DNA of 64,000 nucleotides from an uncultured Lachnospiraceae bacterium (GCA_910579935.1 CAJTVQ010000005.1:77323-141322); one strand, 5' to 3'; shown: positions 25,600 to 35,060, counted from the stretch's first letter. Translations and numbers: made by a program. Notes: a model not told the origin generated them from the letters alone.

Positions 25600-26121
25600 A
25601 TGGATAAAGAACTTACAATAATCGCAGAACCAGAGGAACTTATTGCCTGGGCAGACACATTTGATATCTTACTAAACCCTTCGATAGAAGATGCTGCAAT
25701 TCTGCTTAACTATATGGAAGGACATGATTATGCCATTGGCATAGATTCAGATGGGAAGATGTACAGGCAGGATGTAGCTGAGGAGAATGGTGAAATTGAA
25801 CCATACCCGATAGATGATGTTATAGATATTGTCTGTGAATGGAACTATGAACTGATACTTGATGCGGAAGCACACAGGAGTGATCCAAAGGATTTTAACG
25901 ACTATAACGAGTATCAGAGCAAGTATGAAAGTCTGAAAGCAGATGAAAAGAGACTGGACAGATTGTTTGATAAAACCTGTTATGGTAAGGAACTTATAGA
26001 AGTTGCTACAGAGCTTGCAGACAGGGTTATTGCCCAGCTGGGTAATAAAGAACTGGAAAAAGCTGCTGTAACAGTAGCAGAAGGAGTAAGAGAATACAGT
26101 ACGGGTAAGAGAGGAAGGTGA
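25600..26121 (+). CDS. ICE-conserved acidic protein of unknown function
   Basis: A 173-residue acidic protein (start MDKELTIIAEPEELIAW). The first part looks globular with hydrophobic strands; the last 60 residues form charged helices ending STGKRGR. No motif, signal peptide or membrane segment is visible. GGGAGGTG precedes the ATG, and mobC starts 4 bp after the stop, so it belongs to the mobilisation operon. It may be an auxiliary relaxosome protein, which is inference from position only. Confidence 0.65.
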   Translation: MDKELTIIAEPEELIAWADTFDILLNPSIEDAAILLNYMEGHDYAIGIDSDGKMYRQDVAEENGEIEPYPIDDVIDIVCEWNYELILDAEAHRSDPKDFNDYNEYQSKYESLKADEKRLDRLFDKTCYGKELIEVATELADRVIAQLGNKELEKAAVTVAEGVREYSTGKRGR

Positions 26122-26125
26122 TTCT

Positions 26126-26458
26126 ATGGCGGATAAAGTTCATTGTATAAGGAAAACACTAAGACTTATGCCACAGGAAGCGAAGGTACTTTCTGATAAG
26201 GCAAAGGCAAATGGAATGAATGAAGCCGAATATATCAGGCTTCTAATCAGTCAGAAACCAAATGATTATCCGGAAGTAAGGAAACTTCTTAAAGAGCTTA
26301 TCAATGAGATAAACCGAATCGGCATTAACATCAATCAGATTGTATTTAACAGCAATGCACAGCTGTATTCCAAGAAAGATAAGGAACAGCTTGTGGCATA
26401 TATGAAAAAGCTGAATCAGTCTGTCAGCGAGGCGGTGGTAAAGATTGGCAATCAGTAA
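26126..26458 (+). CDS. MobC-like relaxosome accessory protein
   Basis: A 110-residue basic protein with an N-terminal ribbon-helix-helix-like stretch (RKTLRLMPQEAKVLSDKAKA) and the MobC-like segment LLKELINEINRIGININQIV near residues 52-71. MobC proteins bind oriT and help the relaxase nick. It overlaps the relaxase gene by 14 bp. The oriT-like repeats at 25458-25520 lie upstream in the same operon. Confidence 0.85.
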   Translation: MADKVHCIRKTLRLMPQEAKVLSDKAKANGMNEAEYIRLLISQKPNDYPEVRKLLKELINEINRIGININQIVFNSNAQLYSKKDKEQLVAYMKKLNQSVSEAVVKIGNQ

Positions 26459-27887
26459 GATACTTCACATGAAGGACAGCGGGAATTCTTTTCATGCAAG
26501 GCATTTGAAACGGGCACTGGATTATGTGATGAATCCTGAGAAAACTCAGAGAGGAAGACTTGTGGGAGCTGTTAACTGTCAGGCAGATATGGCTTTTGAA
26601 CAGATGATTGATACAAAGAAGCAGTTTGGAAAAACAGACAAGCGACAGGGGTATCACATCATTCTTTCCTTCAAAGAGGATGAGGTGGAACCGGACAGGG
26701 CTTTTGAGATAACACAGAAGTTTGTAGCAGAATATCTTGGCGATGCCTATGAAGCGGTATTTGTGGTTCATGATAATACAGACCATGTTCATTCACACAT
26801 TGTATTTAACAGTGTAAGCTTTGTGGATGGGAAAAAGTATCGCTACGAGAAAGGTGACTGGGCAAAGTATATCCAGCCGATTACCAATAAGCTGTGTCAG
26901 GAGTATGGTCTTTCCATTATAGATGTGGAGGATGGCAGCAAAGAGAAACAGCACGAGAATTATAAGGATTGGAGCGAATATCGTGAAGGCAGCTTTGTGT
27001 GGGCAGATATGATAAAAAGAGATTTGGATGCCTGCATTTTACAGGCAAATGATTTGAGAGGATTTCTGGAACTGCTGTCGGAAAAAGGATATGAGGTCAA
27101 GCAGGGAAAGTATCTGGCAGTCAGACCACAGGGGATGACAAGATTCAGAAGATGTAAGACTCTTGGCGAGAATTATTCACAGGAAGCTATTGTGGAGCGT
27201 ATTGCTAAGGAAGATTTATCTTTTTACCAGTCACAGAATGAGGAAAAACAGGCAGCGATAGTAAAGTGCTATGTCAAAAGATACCGCAGGGCGAAGATGT
27301 CAGGCTTGCAGAAAAGATATTATGCAAAGCTTTACCGGATTGGAAAGCTGAAAAAGAAGCCATATAGTCAGGGATGGAAGTATAAGGATGATATCCGAAA
27401 GATGCATAAGCTGCAGGAGCAGTATCTATTTCTGGTAAGGCATAAGATTGAGAGTGCGGAAGAACTTGTATCGGTACTTGATAATCTGATGGATAAGAAA
27501 AAAGAAGCATCAAAGGAAAAGAGTAAGACCTATAAGGCTAAGGAAAGATTCAAAGATATTTTTGACAAGGCTGAACAGATCCGGGGGCTTGATGATGCGG
27601 AATCGTGTTATCAGAGTGGGGATACCTTCTTTGAAGATGAGCACAATGCATGGGAAAGGCTTAACACTGAGCTTCTGGCACAGGGATACAGTGTGGAAGA
27701 GGTCGAGAGTCTTAGAAAAAAATATGAGAGCAAGTATGCACAGGACTGTAAGGCAGAACGGGCGGTATCAAAGGAACTTAATCTTGGAAGATCAATATGG
27801 AAGGAACTTACGGTATCAGCTTCGGCAGAAGAGAAGCAGTATGACAAAGAAACGATAAGAGACAGAAAAGAACAGCCGGTACGTTAG
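26445..27887 (+). CDS. Relaxase/mobilisation nuclease (MobA/VirD2, MOBP-like)
   Basis: A 480-residue relaxase that nicks oriT and leads the strand into the recipient. The family start MAISKILHM fits the TTG codon at 26445. The nuclease domain shows YVMNPEKTQ, GYHIILSF near residue 68 and the metal motif DHVHSHIVF near residue 112. The C-terminal half is a charged helical region. There is no helicase domain, so the nearby TOPRIM and SNF2 proteins may supply further DNA processing. The stop codon lies within the loop of the terminator at 27871-27899. Confidence 0.92.
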   Translation: MAISKILHMKDSGNSFHARHLKRALDYVMNPEKTQRGRLVGAVNCQADMAFEQMIDTKKQFGKTDKRQGYHIILSFKEDEVEPDRAFEITQKFVAEYLGDAYEAVFVVHDNTDHVHSHIVFNSVSFVDGKKYRYEKGDWAKYIQPITNKLCQEYGLSIIDVEDGSKEKQHENYKDWSEYREGSFVWADMIKRDLDACILQANDLRGFLELLSEKGYEVKQGKYLAVRPQGMTRFRRCKTLGENYSQEAIVERIAKEDLSFYQSQNEEKQAAIVKCYVKRYRRAKMSGLQKRYYAKLYRIGKLKKKPYSQGWKYKDDIRKMHKLQEQYLFLVRHKIESAEELVSVLDNLMDKKKEASKEKSKTYKAKERFKDIFDKAEQIRGLDDAESCYQSGDTFFEDEHNAWERLNTELLAQGYSVEEVESLRKKYESKYAQDCKAERAVSKELNLGRSIWKELTVSASAEEKQYDKETIRDRKEQPVR

Positions 27888-27899
27888 GCTGTTTTTTTA
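27871..27899 (+). terminator. Terminator spanning the relaxase stop codon
   Basis: AACAGCC (27871-27877) and GGCTGTT (27887-27893) enclose a 9-base loop, followed by seven T in total. The relaxase TAG (27885-27887) straddles the loop and the second arm, so ribosomes finishing the gene would cover the hairpin and could reduce termination. Confidence 0.7.
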
Positions 27900-27916
27900 G
27901 TGGTTAGGAGGCATAT

Positions 27917-29101
27917 ATGGAAGAAAAAAGAGAGCCATTAAGTGAAATGGCGATTGAGAGAAAGATACAGATTCTTCGTAATAAGCATATGGACAGTGAG
28001 GTTATTGCTCTTGTCAAAAGCGATTATGAATATGGACTGACTGATGATGAAATCGATCTGTATCTTAACAAAAGTTATGACATTGAGCAGATGAAGGTGT
28101 TATCAAAATGTCTGCATAAGGGTGTATCAGAAGAGTTGTTAACGCTGCTGAAAGATAGCAGGATGGCAGCACCTAAGATGCAGACAGCATTGGATTACTA
28201 TGAAAAAGGTGTGCCGATTGATGCAATCAGAGAGGTAGTCCAAAAAGATGATACGGCAGTAAACATGCGCAGGATGTTTGATGTGGTATTAGATAAGCTT
28301 AATAAAGCCAAAGAGCAGATGCCACAGGATTTAGAGTATGTGAAAAGTCTTGTAGCTCAGATGGATGAAGTGGTTGCAAAGATCAATCATCAGAATGAAA
28401 GGTATGATGCCCTGAATAAGAAGCTTTCTGAAATAGAAACTTCCAAAGATGATGAGGAAGTCAGGGAGCGTCTGGTCAAGGAGAACCAGGATAAGGATGC
28501 TCTTATCAACAGTCAGCAGAATGAACTGAATAAGGCAAGCAGTACGATTGCAAGACTCAGGGATGATATTGAGAAAAAGGATAAGGAGATGAAGCGTATG
28601 GGAGACAGAATAGAGTCATTGGAAGATAAGATCATAAGTGTTGCCACAGAGAATAAGAAAGAGGCAGAAAGTAAGGCAGAGCCGCAGGAAAGCCAGTCCG
28701 TATCACAGGCAGATAAAAAGATGGTTGATACAGTTGCAGTTCCTCAGAATATGCAGGCTGTGGCAAACGGGATTCCGGTCTATTATCAGATTCCGGTAGT
28801 TGATGGTACTGGAAATGTGGTGCAGAGACTTCCGATTGAGCGAAGTGTGAGAAAGAGCAGCAACAGCGGAGTGGCAAGTCTTTTTGCAAGACTGTCATTT
28901 AAGAAAAAGTCAAGGGCAGATATTGTAAAGCTGGTTGCATCGGGAGACCTTGTTCCGGCGCAGCTTGTGCAGATTAAGAGTGCAATAGAAAAGGGACTTA
29001 CTGAGTCACAGCTTGTAGAGCTTATAAACAACAACATTTCAGCGGAAAAGATGAAGGAGATCATTGAGATTGCTGTGCTTGAAAACAGCATGGCAGATTA
29101 G
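27917..29101 (+). CDS. Coiled-coil ICE protein of unknown function
   Basis: A 394-residue protein in three parts. Residues 1-130 are short helical repeats (YGLTDDEIDLYL; GVSEELLTLL; KGVPIDAIREVV). Residues 130-260 are a long coiled coil, and the C-terminal part has a basic RSVRKSSNSG stretch and another helical repeat (LVASGDLVPAQLVQIKSAIE). The short repeats at both ends look related. No enzyme motif is present. It follows the relaxase, so a scaffold role in DNA processing or transfer is possible. Confidence 0.7.
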   Translation: MEEKREPLSEMAIERKIQILRNKHMDSEVIALVKSDYEYGLTDDEIDLYLNKSYDIEQMKVLSKCLHKGVSEELLTLLKDSRMAAPKMQTALDYYEKGVPIDAIREVVQKDDTAVNMRRMFDVVLDKLNKAKEQMPQDLEYVKSLVAQMDEVVAKINHQNERYDALNKKLSEIETSKDDEEVRERLVKENQDKDALINSQQNELNKASSTIARLRDDIEKKDKEMKRMGDRIESLEDKIISVATENKKEAESKAEPQESQSVSQADKKMVDTVAVPQNMQAVANGIPVYYQIPVVDGTGNVVQRLPIERSVRKSSNSGVASLFARLSFKKKSRADIVKLVASGDLVPAQLVQIKSAIEKGLTESQLVELINNNISAEKMKEIIEIAVLENSMAD

Positions 29102-29110
29102 GAGGAACTT

Positions 29111-29515
29111 ATGAATTTAGCAGTAGTAAATGAAGCAGTAACAGAAATGAATGGTGTGGAGCATCAGTTTACAGAGGAAGAGAAAAACTTTGTTGTCCAG
29201 TTCGCATTCAGAAGTGGCAGCAAGGAAGACACGATTTCTCTTATTGAAGCTTTGGCACATTCAGCGGATAAGGCTGAGTCGGACGAGATTATGGTCACAT
29301 ACAGGTCTAAATATGATATGAAGCCTGCATGGGTGGAACAGGTGGAAAACCTGCTTGTGGCACTTGAAATGTATCGTATCGAGGAGGAGAAAGCAATCAA
29401 TCATCTGGCAGATATTTTGACTGCTTATGGTATTGATGTATCAGCCGAGGAAATCCGTACTACAGAGACAGAAACGCTTAAAACAACAGTCAGAGAGAAA
29501 GTGGAGGTGCGATAA
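29111..29515 (+). CDS. Small acidic ICE protein, unknown function
   Basis: A 134-residue, mainly helical acidic protein (MNLAVVNEAVTEMNGVEHQF; later EMYRIEEEKAINHLADILTA). It follows the coiled-coil gene by 9 bp and overlaps the next gene by one base, so the genes are translationally linked. No motif or family is recognised. Confidence 0.6.
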   Translation: MNLAVVNEAVTEMNGVEHQFTEEEKNFVVQFAFRSGSKEDTISLIEALAHSADKAESDEIMVTYRSKYDMKPAWVEQVENLLVALEMYRIEEEKAINHLADILTAYGIDVSAEEIRTTETETLKTTVREKVEVR

Positions 29516-30633
29516 TGGCAGAAGAGATTCAGGAAGCGGTGCAGATCATCCGTGTAGCTTATGATGGCATTGAGATTGCCATGAAGGTAGGAAGCGGCGG
29601 CATTGCTGCCATGCAGAAGGCAATAGATTTCTTAAAAGGGATGCTTGATTATGAAAAGTCACTTGGCAAGACATCCATGAGAAAGCTGATCTTAAAAGGT
29701 GGCGATTTACAGGTGTTGCAGTTTAATACCGAAGATATGAAAAAGGTTGAAAAGATGGCAAAGAAGTATGGAATCCTGTATTCGGTACTTCCAGACTGTA
29801 ACAGGAAAGATGGACTGAGTGAGGTAATCTTTCATACAGAGGCAGTTCCCCGTGTGAATATGATGATACAGAAGCTCAAGTTTGGTAAGATTGCCACATT
29901 TGACGATTATCTGAAGAATGGAGATGAAAAATCCCTTGGCAAGCTGATGGATTTTTTGAAGAAACAGCAGGGAAACGAGAAAAGCCACACGATAGAAGGG
30001 GATAGGGTTAATACCGCCATTGACGGACTGATCGAAAAGGTCGGAATGTTTGCAATGGAAAAGAAAGCTATCAGTGTGGATCAGGTCAAGGAGAATTTCA
30101 GTATCAATGGTGAGCAGGCTGAAAGTGTTATCAAACAGCTTGAGACAATCGGTGTGCTTGGCAGTAAGAAGGAAGATGGTACGCATGCAGTCATGATGGA
30201 TAAGGATGCATTTATCAACCGTGTCAGAGGATATCAGGACCTTGCAGAGAGAATGAGGGCAGTAGCCGCATCAAAGAATGCCAATCTTTCGGATGTTACA
30301 ATCAGTAAGAAACTCATTATTGAGGAGAATGACCATGCAGTTAAGACAAGAATCCCCGGAACATGGGGAGACGAAGCAAGATATGTATGGCTTCGTAAAG
30401 AAAACATTATGGACATCCATAATGGAAAGACTATGCTCACGTTTCTCGATTCCAATAAGGATTATAAGCTGTATGACAGCCAGAATCGTGTTGTAACAAC
30501 ACAGAAGGGAACAGAGCTTTATACGCATTATGATAAGGTGGAGGCATCTGTCAGGGAGCGTTATGAGAAAGTCCAGAAACAGCAGAAAAAGACCACGCAG
30601 CAGAAAACAGTCACTACCAAGAAAGCGAGGTAG
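29515..30633 (+). CDS. PcfB/DUF3801-like conjugation protein
   Basis: A 372-residue protein. The first 160 residues match PcfB/DUF3801 by character: GGIAAMQKAIDFLKGML near residue 28, then the KYGILYSVLPDC strand and VNMMIQKLKFG. PcfB is an accessory of the coupling protein PcfC in enterococcal plasmids. Here a longer C-terminal half adds a winged-helix-like region (KKAISVDQVKENFSINGEQ) and a basic tail. It precedes the VirD4 gene by 6 bp, as pcfB precedes pcfC. Confidence 0.8.
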   Translation: MAEEIQEAVQIIRVAYDGIEIAMKVGSGGIAAMQKAIDFLKGMLDYEKSLGKTSMRKLILKGGDLQVLQFNTEDMKKVEKMAKKYGILYSVLPDCNRKDGLSEVIFHTEAVPRVNMMIQKLKFGKIATFDDYLKNGDEKSLGKLMDFLKKQQGNEKSHTIEGDRVNTAIDGLIEKVGMFAMEKKAISVDQVKENFSINGEQAESVIKQLETIGVLGSKKEDGTHAVMMDKDAFINRVRGYQDLAERMRAVAASKNANLSDVTISKKLIIEENDHAVKTRIPGTWGDEARYVWLRKENIMDIHNGKTMLTFLDSNKDYKLYDSQNRVVTTQKGTELYTHYDKVEASVRERYEKVQKQQKKTTQQKTVTTKKAR

Positions 30634-30639
30634 TTTTAT

Positions 30640-32835
30640 ATGCAGACAACAAAGAAAAAACCATCACTGATATTCATTCTTGTGGGTGCAGTATTAGCGG
30701 GGTACCTTGGTTATCTGATAAATGGTGCGTGGTCGGAGGGAGTGGCATTTAATGAATTTATGAACAGATTCAATGAAGTATGTGCTGCTCCCTTTGCAAA
30801 CTATTACAATACGAATACTATAAAAGCGGTAGCCATTGCATTAGGAATCTATGCGATGGCTATTGTTATGTATTACACCAGCCAGAGAAACTATATGCCC
30901 GGCAAGGAGTTTGGTACAGCGAGATTTGAAAATCCAAAGCAGGTTAATAAGATACTGGCGGATAAGGACGAGAATTTCAATCGAATACTAAGCCAGAATG
31001 TGAAGATGTCACTTGATTTCAGAAGGCTGAAGCTCAATGGAAATATTCTTATCTGCGGTGGTTCCGGTGCCGGTAAGACATTTTATGAGGTAAAGCCGAA
31101 TCTGATGCAGATGCCACATAACTGTTCATTTATCTGTACTGATCCAAAAGGTGAGATTCTTAGAAGCTGCGGGCAGATGTTAAAGAATAACGGATACAAT
31201 GTGAAGGTCATCAATCTGCTTGAGATGGATAAGTCAGACTGTTACAATCCGTTTTCCTATATCAGAGAGGAAACGGACGTGGTAAAGCTGATTACCAATC
31301 TTATCAGTAATACCACACCAAAGGGTTCCACTCCAAGTGATCCATTCTGGGAGAAAGCAGAAGGATTATTTTTACAGTCAATCTTTTATTATGTATGGCT
31401 TGAAGTACAGCCGGCAAAGAGAAACTTTGAGACAGTACTGAAGCTTCTTGGAGAAGCAGAAGTGACAGAGCAGGGAAAGGCATCGAAACTGGATGTGCGA
31501 ATGAAGTTCTTAGAGGAGAGTTCTCCACTTGGAGCTAATCATCCGGCAGTAAAACAGTACAACAAGTGTATGAGAGGTGCAGGAGATACAGTACGTTCCA
31601 TTATTATCAGTGCAAACTCAAGACTTGCATTTCTTGAGAATAAGCAGGTTTTACGACTTCTTTCTAAGGATGAGCTGAATCTATCTGATATAGGTATTGG
31701 AGTCAATGGTGATGGAGAGACGAAGACAGCACTCTTTTGTGTAATTCCCGATAGTGACAAGTCCTATAATTTTATTATCGGAATGCTCTATACTCAGATA
31801 TTCCAGGAATTGTACTATCAGGCGGATTTTAACTGCGGTGGCAGACTCCCGATTCATGTGACATTTATGTTAGATGAATTTGCGAATGTTGCATTGCCAG
31901 ATGATTTTTGTTCGCTGCTTTCTACAATGCGAAGCAGGGAAATTTCCAGTATTATCATCATACAGAACTTTGCCCAGTTAAAGGCACTTTTCAAGGATAC
32001 TTGGGAAACCATTCCAGGCAACTGCGATACTTTCATCTATCTTGGAGGCAATGAGCAGAGTACGCACAAGTATGTCTCGGAACTGCTTGGAAAAGGCACG
32101 ATTGATAAAAAATCAAGCGGAGAGACAAAGGGGAGGCAGGGAAGCTCGTCAAGAAATTATGATGTTTTAGGCAGGGAACTGTTTACACCCGATGAGGTAA
32201 GAAAGCTGGATAATAAGAAATGTATTATTTTTATCCGTGGATTTGATCCTATCATGGACAACAAGTTTATTCCATTTAATCATCCGATGTTTAACCAGAC
32301 AGCAGATGGCAAGGGAGAGCCTTATGTTCACGAGATAAGAGGAGCAAATAATCTTATCGGTCCGCCATTTGAGATTCTTTCAGACAAGGCAGTTAAGTAT
32401 TATGAAAAACTGAAGGATAAGGGCGAGAATGTGTATATAGATTCTCTAACCTATGAGCAGTTTATGATGCTTGGCGATGCGGAATTAAGCAGAAGATTCT
32501 CCATGCAGGATGAAGCAGAGCAGAAAGCAAAGATAGACAGGGAACAGGCAAATGAGCTTGAGTATGTCGATGAATCACAGAAAGCAGATAGTACAGCAAC
32601 TGCCAGTGGTTCTAGTGGAAACGCTGGTGGTAAGCCTGTAAGGAATCCTGAAAGGGAAAAGCCTAAGTGGGAAGATACTATTACAAACCGAATGCTTCAT
32701 TGGTCATATACACCTGAGCAGAAAGAGGAGCTAAAGATGGCACTTGCGGCAGGAATTCCTAGAGCAACGATACTGACTTATTTCTATCCAGAGGTAACGG
32801 TGGAGAAGATGAGTTCTTATCGAAAGAAGCAGTAA
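30640..32835 (+). CDS. virD4: VirD4/TraG-type coupling protein
   Basis: A 731-residue membrane ATPase that docks the relaxase-DNA complex to the secretion channel. Two N-terminal membrane segments (about residues 8-25 and 58-80) are followed by Walker A GGSGAGKT near residue 139, TDPKGEILR, and Walker B FMLDEFANV near residue 410. The C-terminal all-alpha domain is followed by a serine/glycine-rich linker and a helical tail with ITNRMLHWSYTPEQK. Length and order match TraG/TcpA-like proteins of Gram-positive ICEs. Confidence 0.94.
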   Translation: MQTTKKKPSLIFILVGAVLAGYLGYLINGAWSEGVAFNEFMNRFNEVCAAPFANYYNTNTIKAVAIALGIYAMAIVMYYTSQRNYMPGKEFGTARFENPKQVNKILADKDENFNRILSQNVKMSLDFRRLKLNGNILICGGSGAGKTFYEVKPNLMQMPHNCSFICTDPKGEILRSCGQMLKNNGYNVKVINLLEMDKSDCYNPFSYIREETDVVKLITNLISNTTPKGSTPSDPFWEKAEGLFLQSIFYYVWLEVQPAKRNFETVLKLLGEAEVTEQGKASKLDVRMKFLEESSPLGANHPAVKQYNKCMRGAGDTVRSIIISANSRLAFLENKQVLRLLSKDELNLSDIGIGVNGDGETKTALFCVIPDSDKSYNFIIGMLYTQIFQELYYQADFNCGGRLPIHVTFMLDEFANVALPDDFCSLLSTMRSREISSIIIIQNFAQLKALFKDTWETIPGNCDTFIYLGGNEQSTHKYVSELLGKGTIDKKSSGETKGRQGSSSRNYDVLGRELFTPDEVRKLDNKKCIIFIRGFDPIMDNKFIPFNHPMFNQTADGKGEPYVHEIRGANNLIGPPFEILSDKAVKYYEKLKDKGENVYIDSLTYEQFMMLGDAELSRRFSMQDEAEQKAKIDREQANELEYVDESQKADSTATASGSSGNAGGKPVRNPEREKPKWEDTITNRMLHWSYTPEQKEELKMALAAGIPRATILTYFYPEVTVEKMSSYRKKQ

Positions 32836-32927
32836 GTTATCGCATAGGCACAGAAGTTGTGGTATACTGTGTCTATGTGAGATTAAAGAAACTTACAAAT
32901 CGGTAGTTGACAAGGAGTTTTGATAGC

Positions 32928-33452
32928 GTGAAAAAAATATTTCTTAAAATTGTGATAGGGGTTGTTCTTGTTTGTATTTTATTTGTTTGTTTTCTTTATA
33001 CGAACAATGAGATCGGCGTGACTTCATCTAAGCTGGAGACAGATATTCGTTCGTCGCAGAAGATTAAGGATGATTGGACGGTCGATGGAAGCGTTTCCAG
33101 CACGATGGCTGCATATATTTCTTACCCTCAGGATTTGAGTGACCATTCTTTTTCCGTCTATGTCAACCGCCCTGGTCTTTCCTTTGGATACTTTTTCCGT
33201 GGGGGTGGAAAACTTTCGGGGGTTCAAAGAGGAATTGCCGAGTACACTGTAGAAGGATATAATGAGCGAGCATTTATTTCTATGAATCAGCAACAGGTAA
33301 CACAGCTTGAAATAGATGACGGCAACACAATTCAAGTGCTTGACATTGACAGCAATAAACCTTTTGCGATTGTTTTGCCTATAAATGCGGGAACCATTAC
33401 ATTCTATGATGTGAATGGCAATACTGTGGAATACTGGAACAATTCTCTTTGA
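32928..33452 (+). CDS. Single-pass membrane protein with extracellular beta domain (cargo)
   Basis: A 174-residue protein starting at GTG 32928 behind AAGGAG. Residues 3-22 form one membrane helix (IFLKIVIGVVLVCILFVCFL), and the rest is a predicted exported beta-rich domain (SVYVNRPGLSFGYFFRGGG). It is isolated between virD4 and the pilin gene, with its own terminator at 33501-33537, and its codon use differs somewhat from neighbours. It looks like an inserted passenger gene rather than part of the transfer machine. Function unknown. Confidence 0.6.
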   Translation: MKKIFLKIVIGVVLVCILFVCFLYTNNEIGVTSSKLETDIRSSQKIKDDWTVDGSVSSTMAAYISYPQDLSDHSFSVYVNRPGLSFGYFFRGGGKLSGVQRGIAEYTVEGYNERAFISMNQQQVTQLEIDDGNTIQVLDIDSNKPFAIVLPINAGTITFYDVNGNTVEYWNNSL

Positions 33453-33500
33453 CAACTTCAAGTTTGTCTGACTGATAAATAATTTAATAACTGTTTTACA

Positions 33501-33537
33501 AAGCACTTTAGCCAATAATAGGTTAGAGTGCTTTTTT
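33501..33537 (+). terminator. Intrinsic terminator after passenger membrane-protein gene
   Basis: AAGCACTTTAGCC (33501-33513) pairs, with wobble pairs, with GGTTAGAGTGCTT (33521-33533). Six T follow. Confidence 0.85.
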
Positions 33538-33645
33538 CATGCCATAAAAGGAGGTGATTGAAGCACAACGCATCGGGGAAAGCCCGATTAATCTTTACAA
33601 CAGGCATTGCCTGATAATCATATAGTAAAAAAACAAAGACAGAGA

Positions 33646-33710
33646 GGAATGTATATATTCCATTCGGAAATCAGCCGGATTGGAATGTGTACATTCCTTT
33701 CTGGCTTTTT
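33646..33710 (+). promoter_or_regulatory. Attenuator-like tandem palindromes upstream of the pilin gene
   Basis: Two near-identical palindromes, GGAATGTATATATTCC (33646-33661) and GGAATGTGTACATTCC (33682-33697), lie 36 bp apart. The second is enclosed by AGCCGGA (33673-33679) and TCTGGCT (33700-33706) with a T-run, forming an intrinsic terminator. The first arm of one palindrome could pair with the other, which would break the terminator. A good AAAGGAGGTGA site at 33547-33557 upstream could serve a short leader peptide. Alternatively the palindromes bind a dimeric regulator. Confidence 0.5.
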
Positions 33711-33749
33711 CCATATCTGTCACACATCAAGAAAAAGGAGATTTTTATC

Positions 33750-34151
33750 ATGAGAAAAGAACAGATTACAGTAACTAACAATTCAGTCTGCAATAGTGCA
33801 GAAAACAAGGGTTTGGAGGGAAAAGGCATGAAGAGAAGATTACTTCATTTTAAGAAAAGAATGGTTCCGGCAGTATCCGGAGCACTTATGGGAGTAATGC
33901 TTATGAGCACTACTTGTTTTGCAGCAGGTACAGGTACTTCCGCAGTAACACAGCCGCTTGAGAATTTAAAGACACTTATCATTGCAGTCATTGGTGCGGT
34001 TGGTGTCATCATTCTTGCAAAGAATGTTATGGAGTTCGCACAAGCCTACCAGCAGCAGGATTCATCTACCATGAACTCCGCTCTGAAAGGAATTGTGGCA
34101 GGTGTCATGATGGCTGGTATTTCAACAGTTCTGACATTCTTAGGCTTCTAA
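33750..34151 (+). CDS. VirB2/Maff2-like pilin-type membrane protein
   Basis: A 133-residue protein. After a polar lead of 26 residues there is a signal peptide (KRMVPAVSGALMGVMLMST, cleavage near CFAAG) and two membrane helices (LKTLIIAVIGAVGVIILA and IVAGVMMAGISTVLTFLGF), the layout of a VirB2-like subunit. A second start at ATG 33828 has a better spaced GGAGGG site and would give a shorter 107-residue form starting right at the signal peptide. It is the first gene of the channel operon. Confidence 0.75.
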   Translation: MRKEQITVTNNSVCNSAENKGLEGKGMKRRLLHFKKRMVPAVSGALMGVMLMSTTCFAAGTGTSAVTQPLENLKTLIIAVIGAVGVIILAKNVMEFAQAYQQQDSSTMNSALKGIVAGVMMAGISTVLTFLGF

Positions 34152-34205
34152 GATTAGGGAAATGCATTTCCCCTTTTAGTAAAAGGAAAGAGGTGAATAA
34201 CAAGT

Positions 34206-35048
34206 ATGGATATTTTTAAGCTTGGTGATAAGATCCTTGCACTTCTTGAGGCAGTGTTTGGGTTTTGGAACAATCAGATATCCCTGGTCTTTGCAATGCT
34301 TGGACAGTCACCGGTCAGTTTCAAGGGCGGAGGTCCCTGGGCAGTCATTGAGGGTATAGAGCCGGTCTTTGTAGCGGTCGGCTCTTCCCTCGTTGTGCTG
34401 TTCTTTGTTATCGGTTTCTGCTCGGAAAGCATAGATGTAAAAGATGAGATGAGGTTTGAGTCTATATTTCGTATGCTTATCCGACTGGGACTTGCAGAAT
34501 GGTTTGTTGCAAATAATGTCACGATTATGAAAGCGTTTTTTACTTCCATAGGAAATCTGGTGGGACTTATATCTGCGGGGACAACGACGCAGCTTGCCAT
34601 TGACAGTACACAGGCAGACATCATTAAGGGACTCGGATTTGGTGAGAGTCTGGTAATGCTGATACTTACAGCTTTGCTTGCAATCATCATTATTATCTGT
34701 GGATTCTTTATCATTTACACAGTGTATTTCAGGTTCTTAAAGATACTGATTATTGTGCCGCTTGGTGCGATTGCATGCTCCACAATGGCAGGAAACAGAA
34801 TGGTCAGTCATACAATGGCTACCTACTGCAAATATTTTCTTTCGTGTGTATTCGAGGCAGTAACGATGGCACTTGCAATTGTGGTATGTAATGCATTTAT
34901 CAATGCAGGACTTCCGGCATTTACAGGAAGTTACGCTGACTGGGCACAGACGCTTATTTATTTGTGTGAAATGACATTTACGATAGCAATGACTGTTGGA
35001 AGCGTGAAGGGTGCACAGACACTTACAAGCAAGGCATTTGGATTATAG
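34206..35048 (+). CDS. VirB6/TrbL-like polytopic membrane protein
   Basis: A 280-residue membrane protein with about six hydrophobic segments, for example FVAVGSSLVVLFFVIGFC, LVMLILTALLAIIIIICGF and VTMALAIVVCNAFI. It follows the pilin gene and precedes the PrgI and VirB4 genes, the place of the VirB6-like inner-membrane channel component. The proline- and glycine-rich region near residue 35 (SFKGGGPWAVIEGIEPV) is typical of CD0411-type proteins of clostridial elements. Confidence 0.85.
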   Translation: MDIFKLGDKILALLEAVFGFWNNQISLVFAMLGQSPVSFKGGGPWAVIEGIEPVFVAVGSSLVVLFFVIGFCSESIDVKDEMRFESIFRMLIRLGLAEWFVANNVTIMKAFFTSIGNLVGLISAGTTTQLAIDSTQADIIKGLGFGESLVMLILTALLAIIIIICGFFIIYTVYFRFLKILIIVPLGAIACSTMAGNRMVSHTMATYCKYFLSCVFEAVTMALAIVVCNAFINAGLPAFTGSYADWAQTLIYLCEMTFTIAMTVGSVKGAQTLTSKAFGL

Positions 35049-35060
35049 AGGGAGGCAGAA

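Noticed and set aside
32856..32885. Promoter with TATACT before the 32928 gene
   Set aside because: A TATACT box is present but no -35 hexamer at suitable spacing; evidence was too weak to list.
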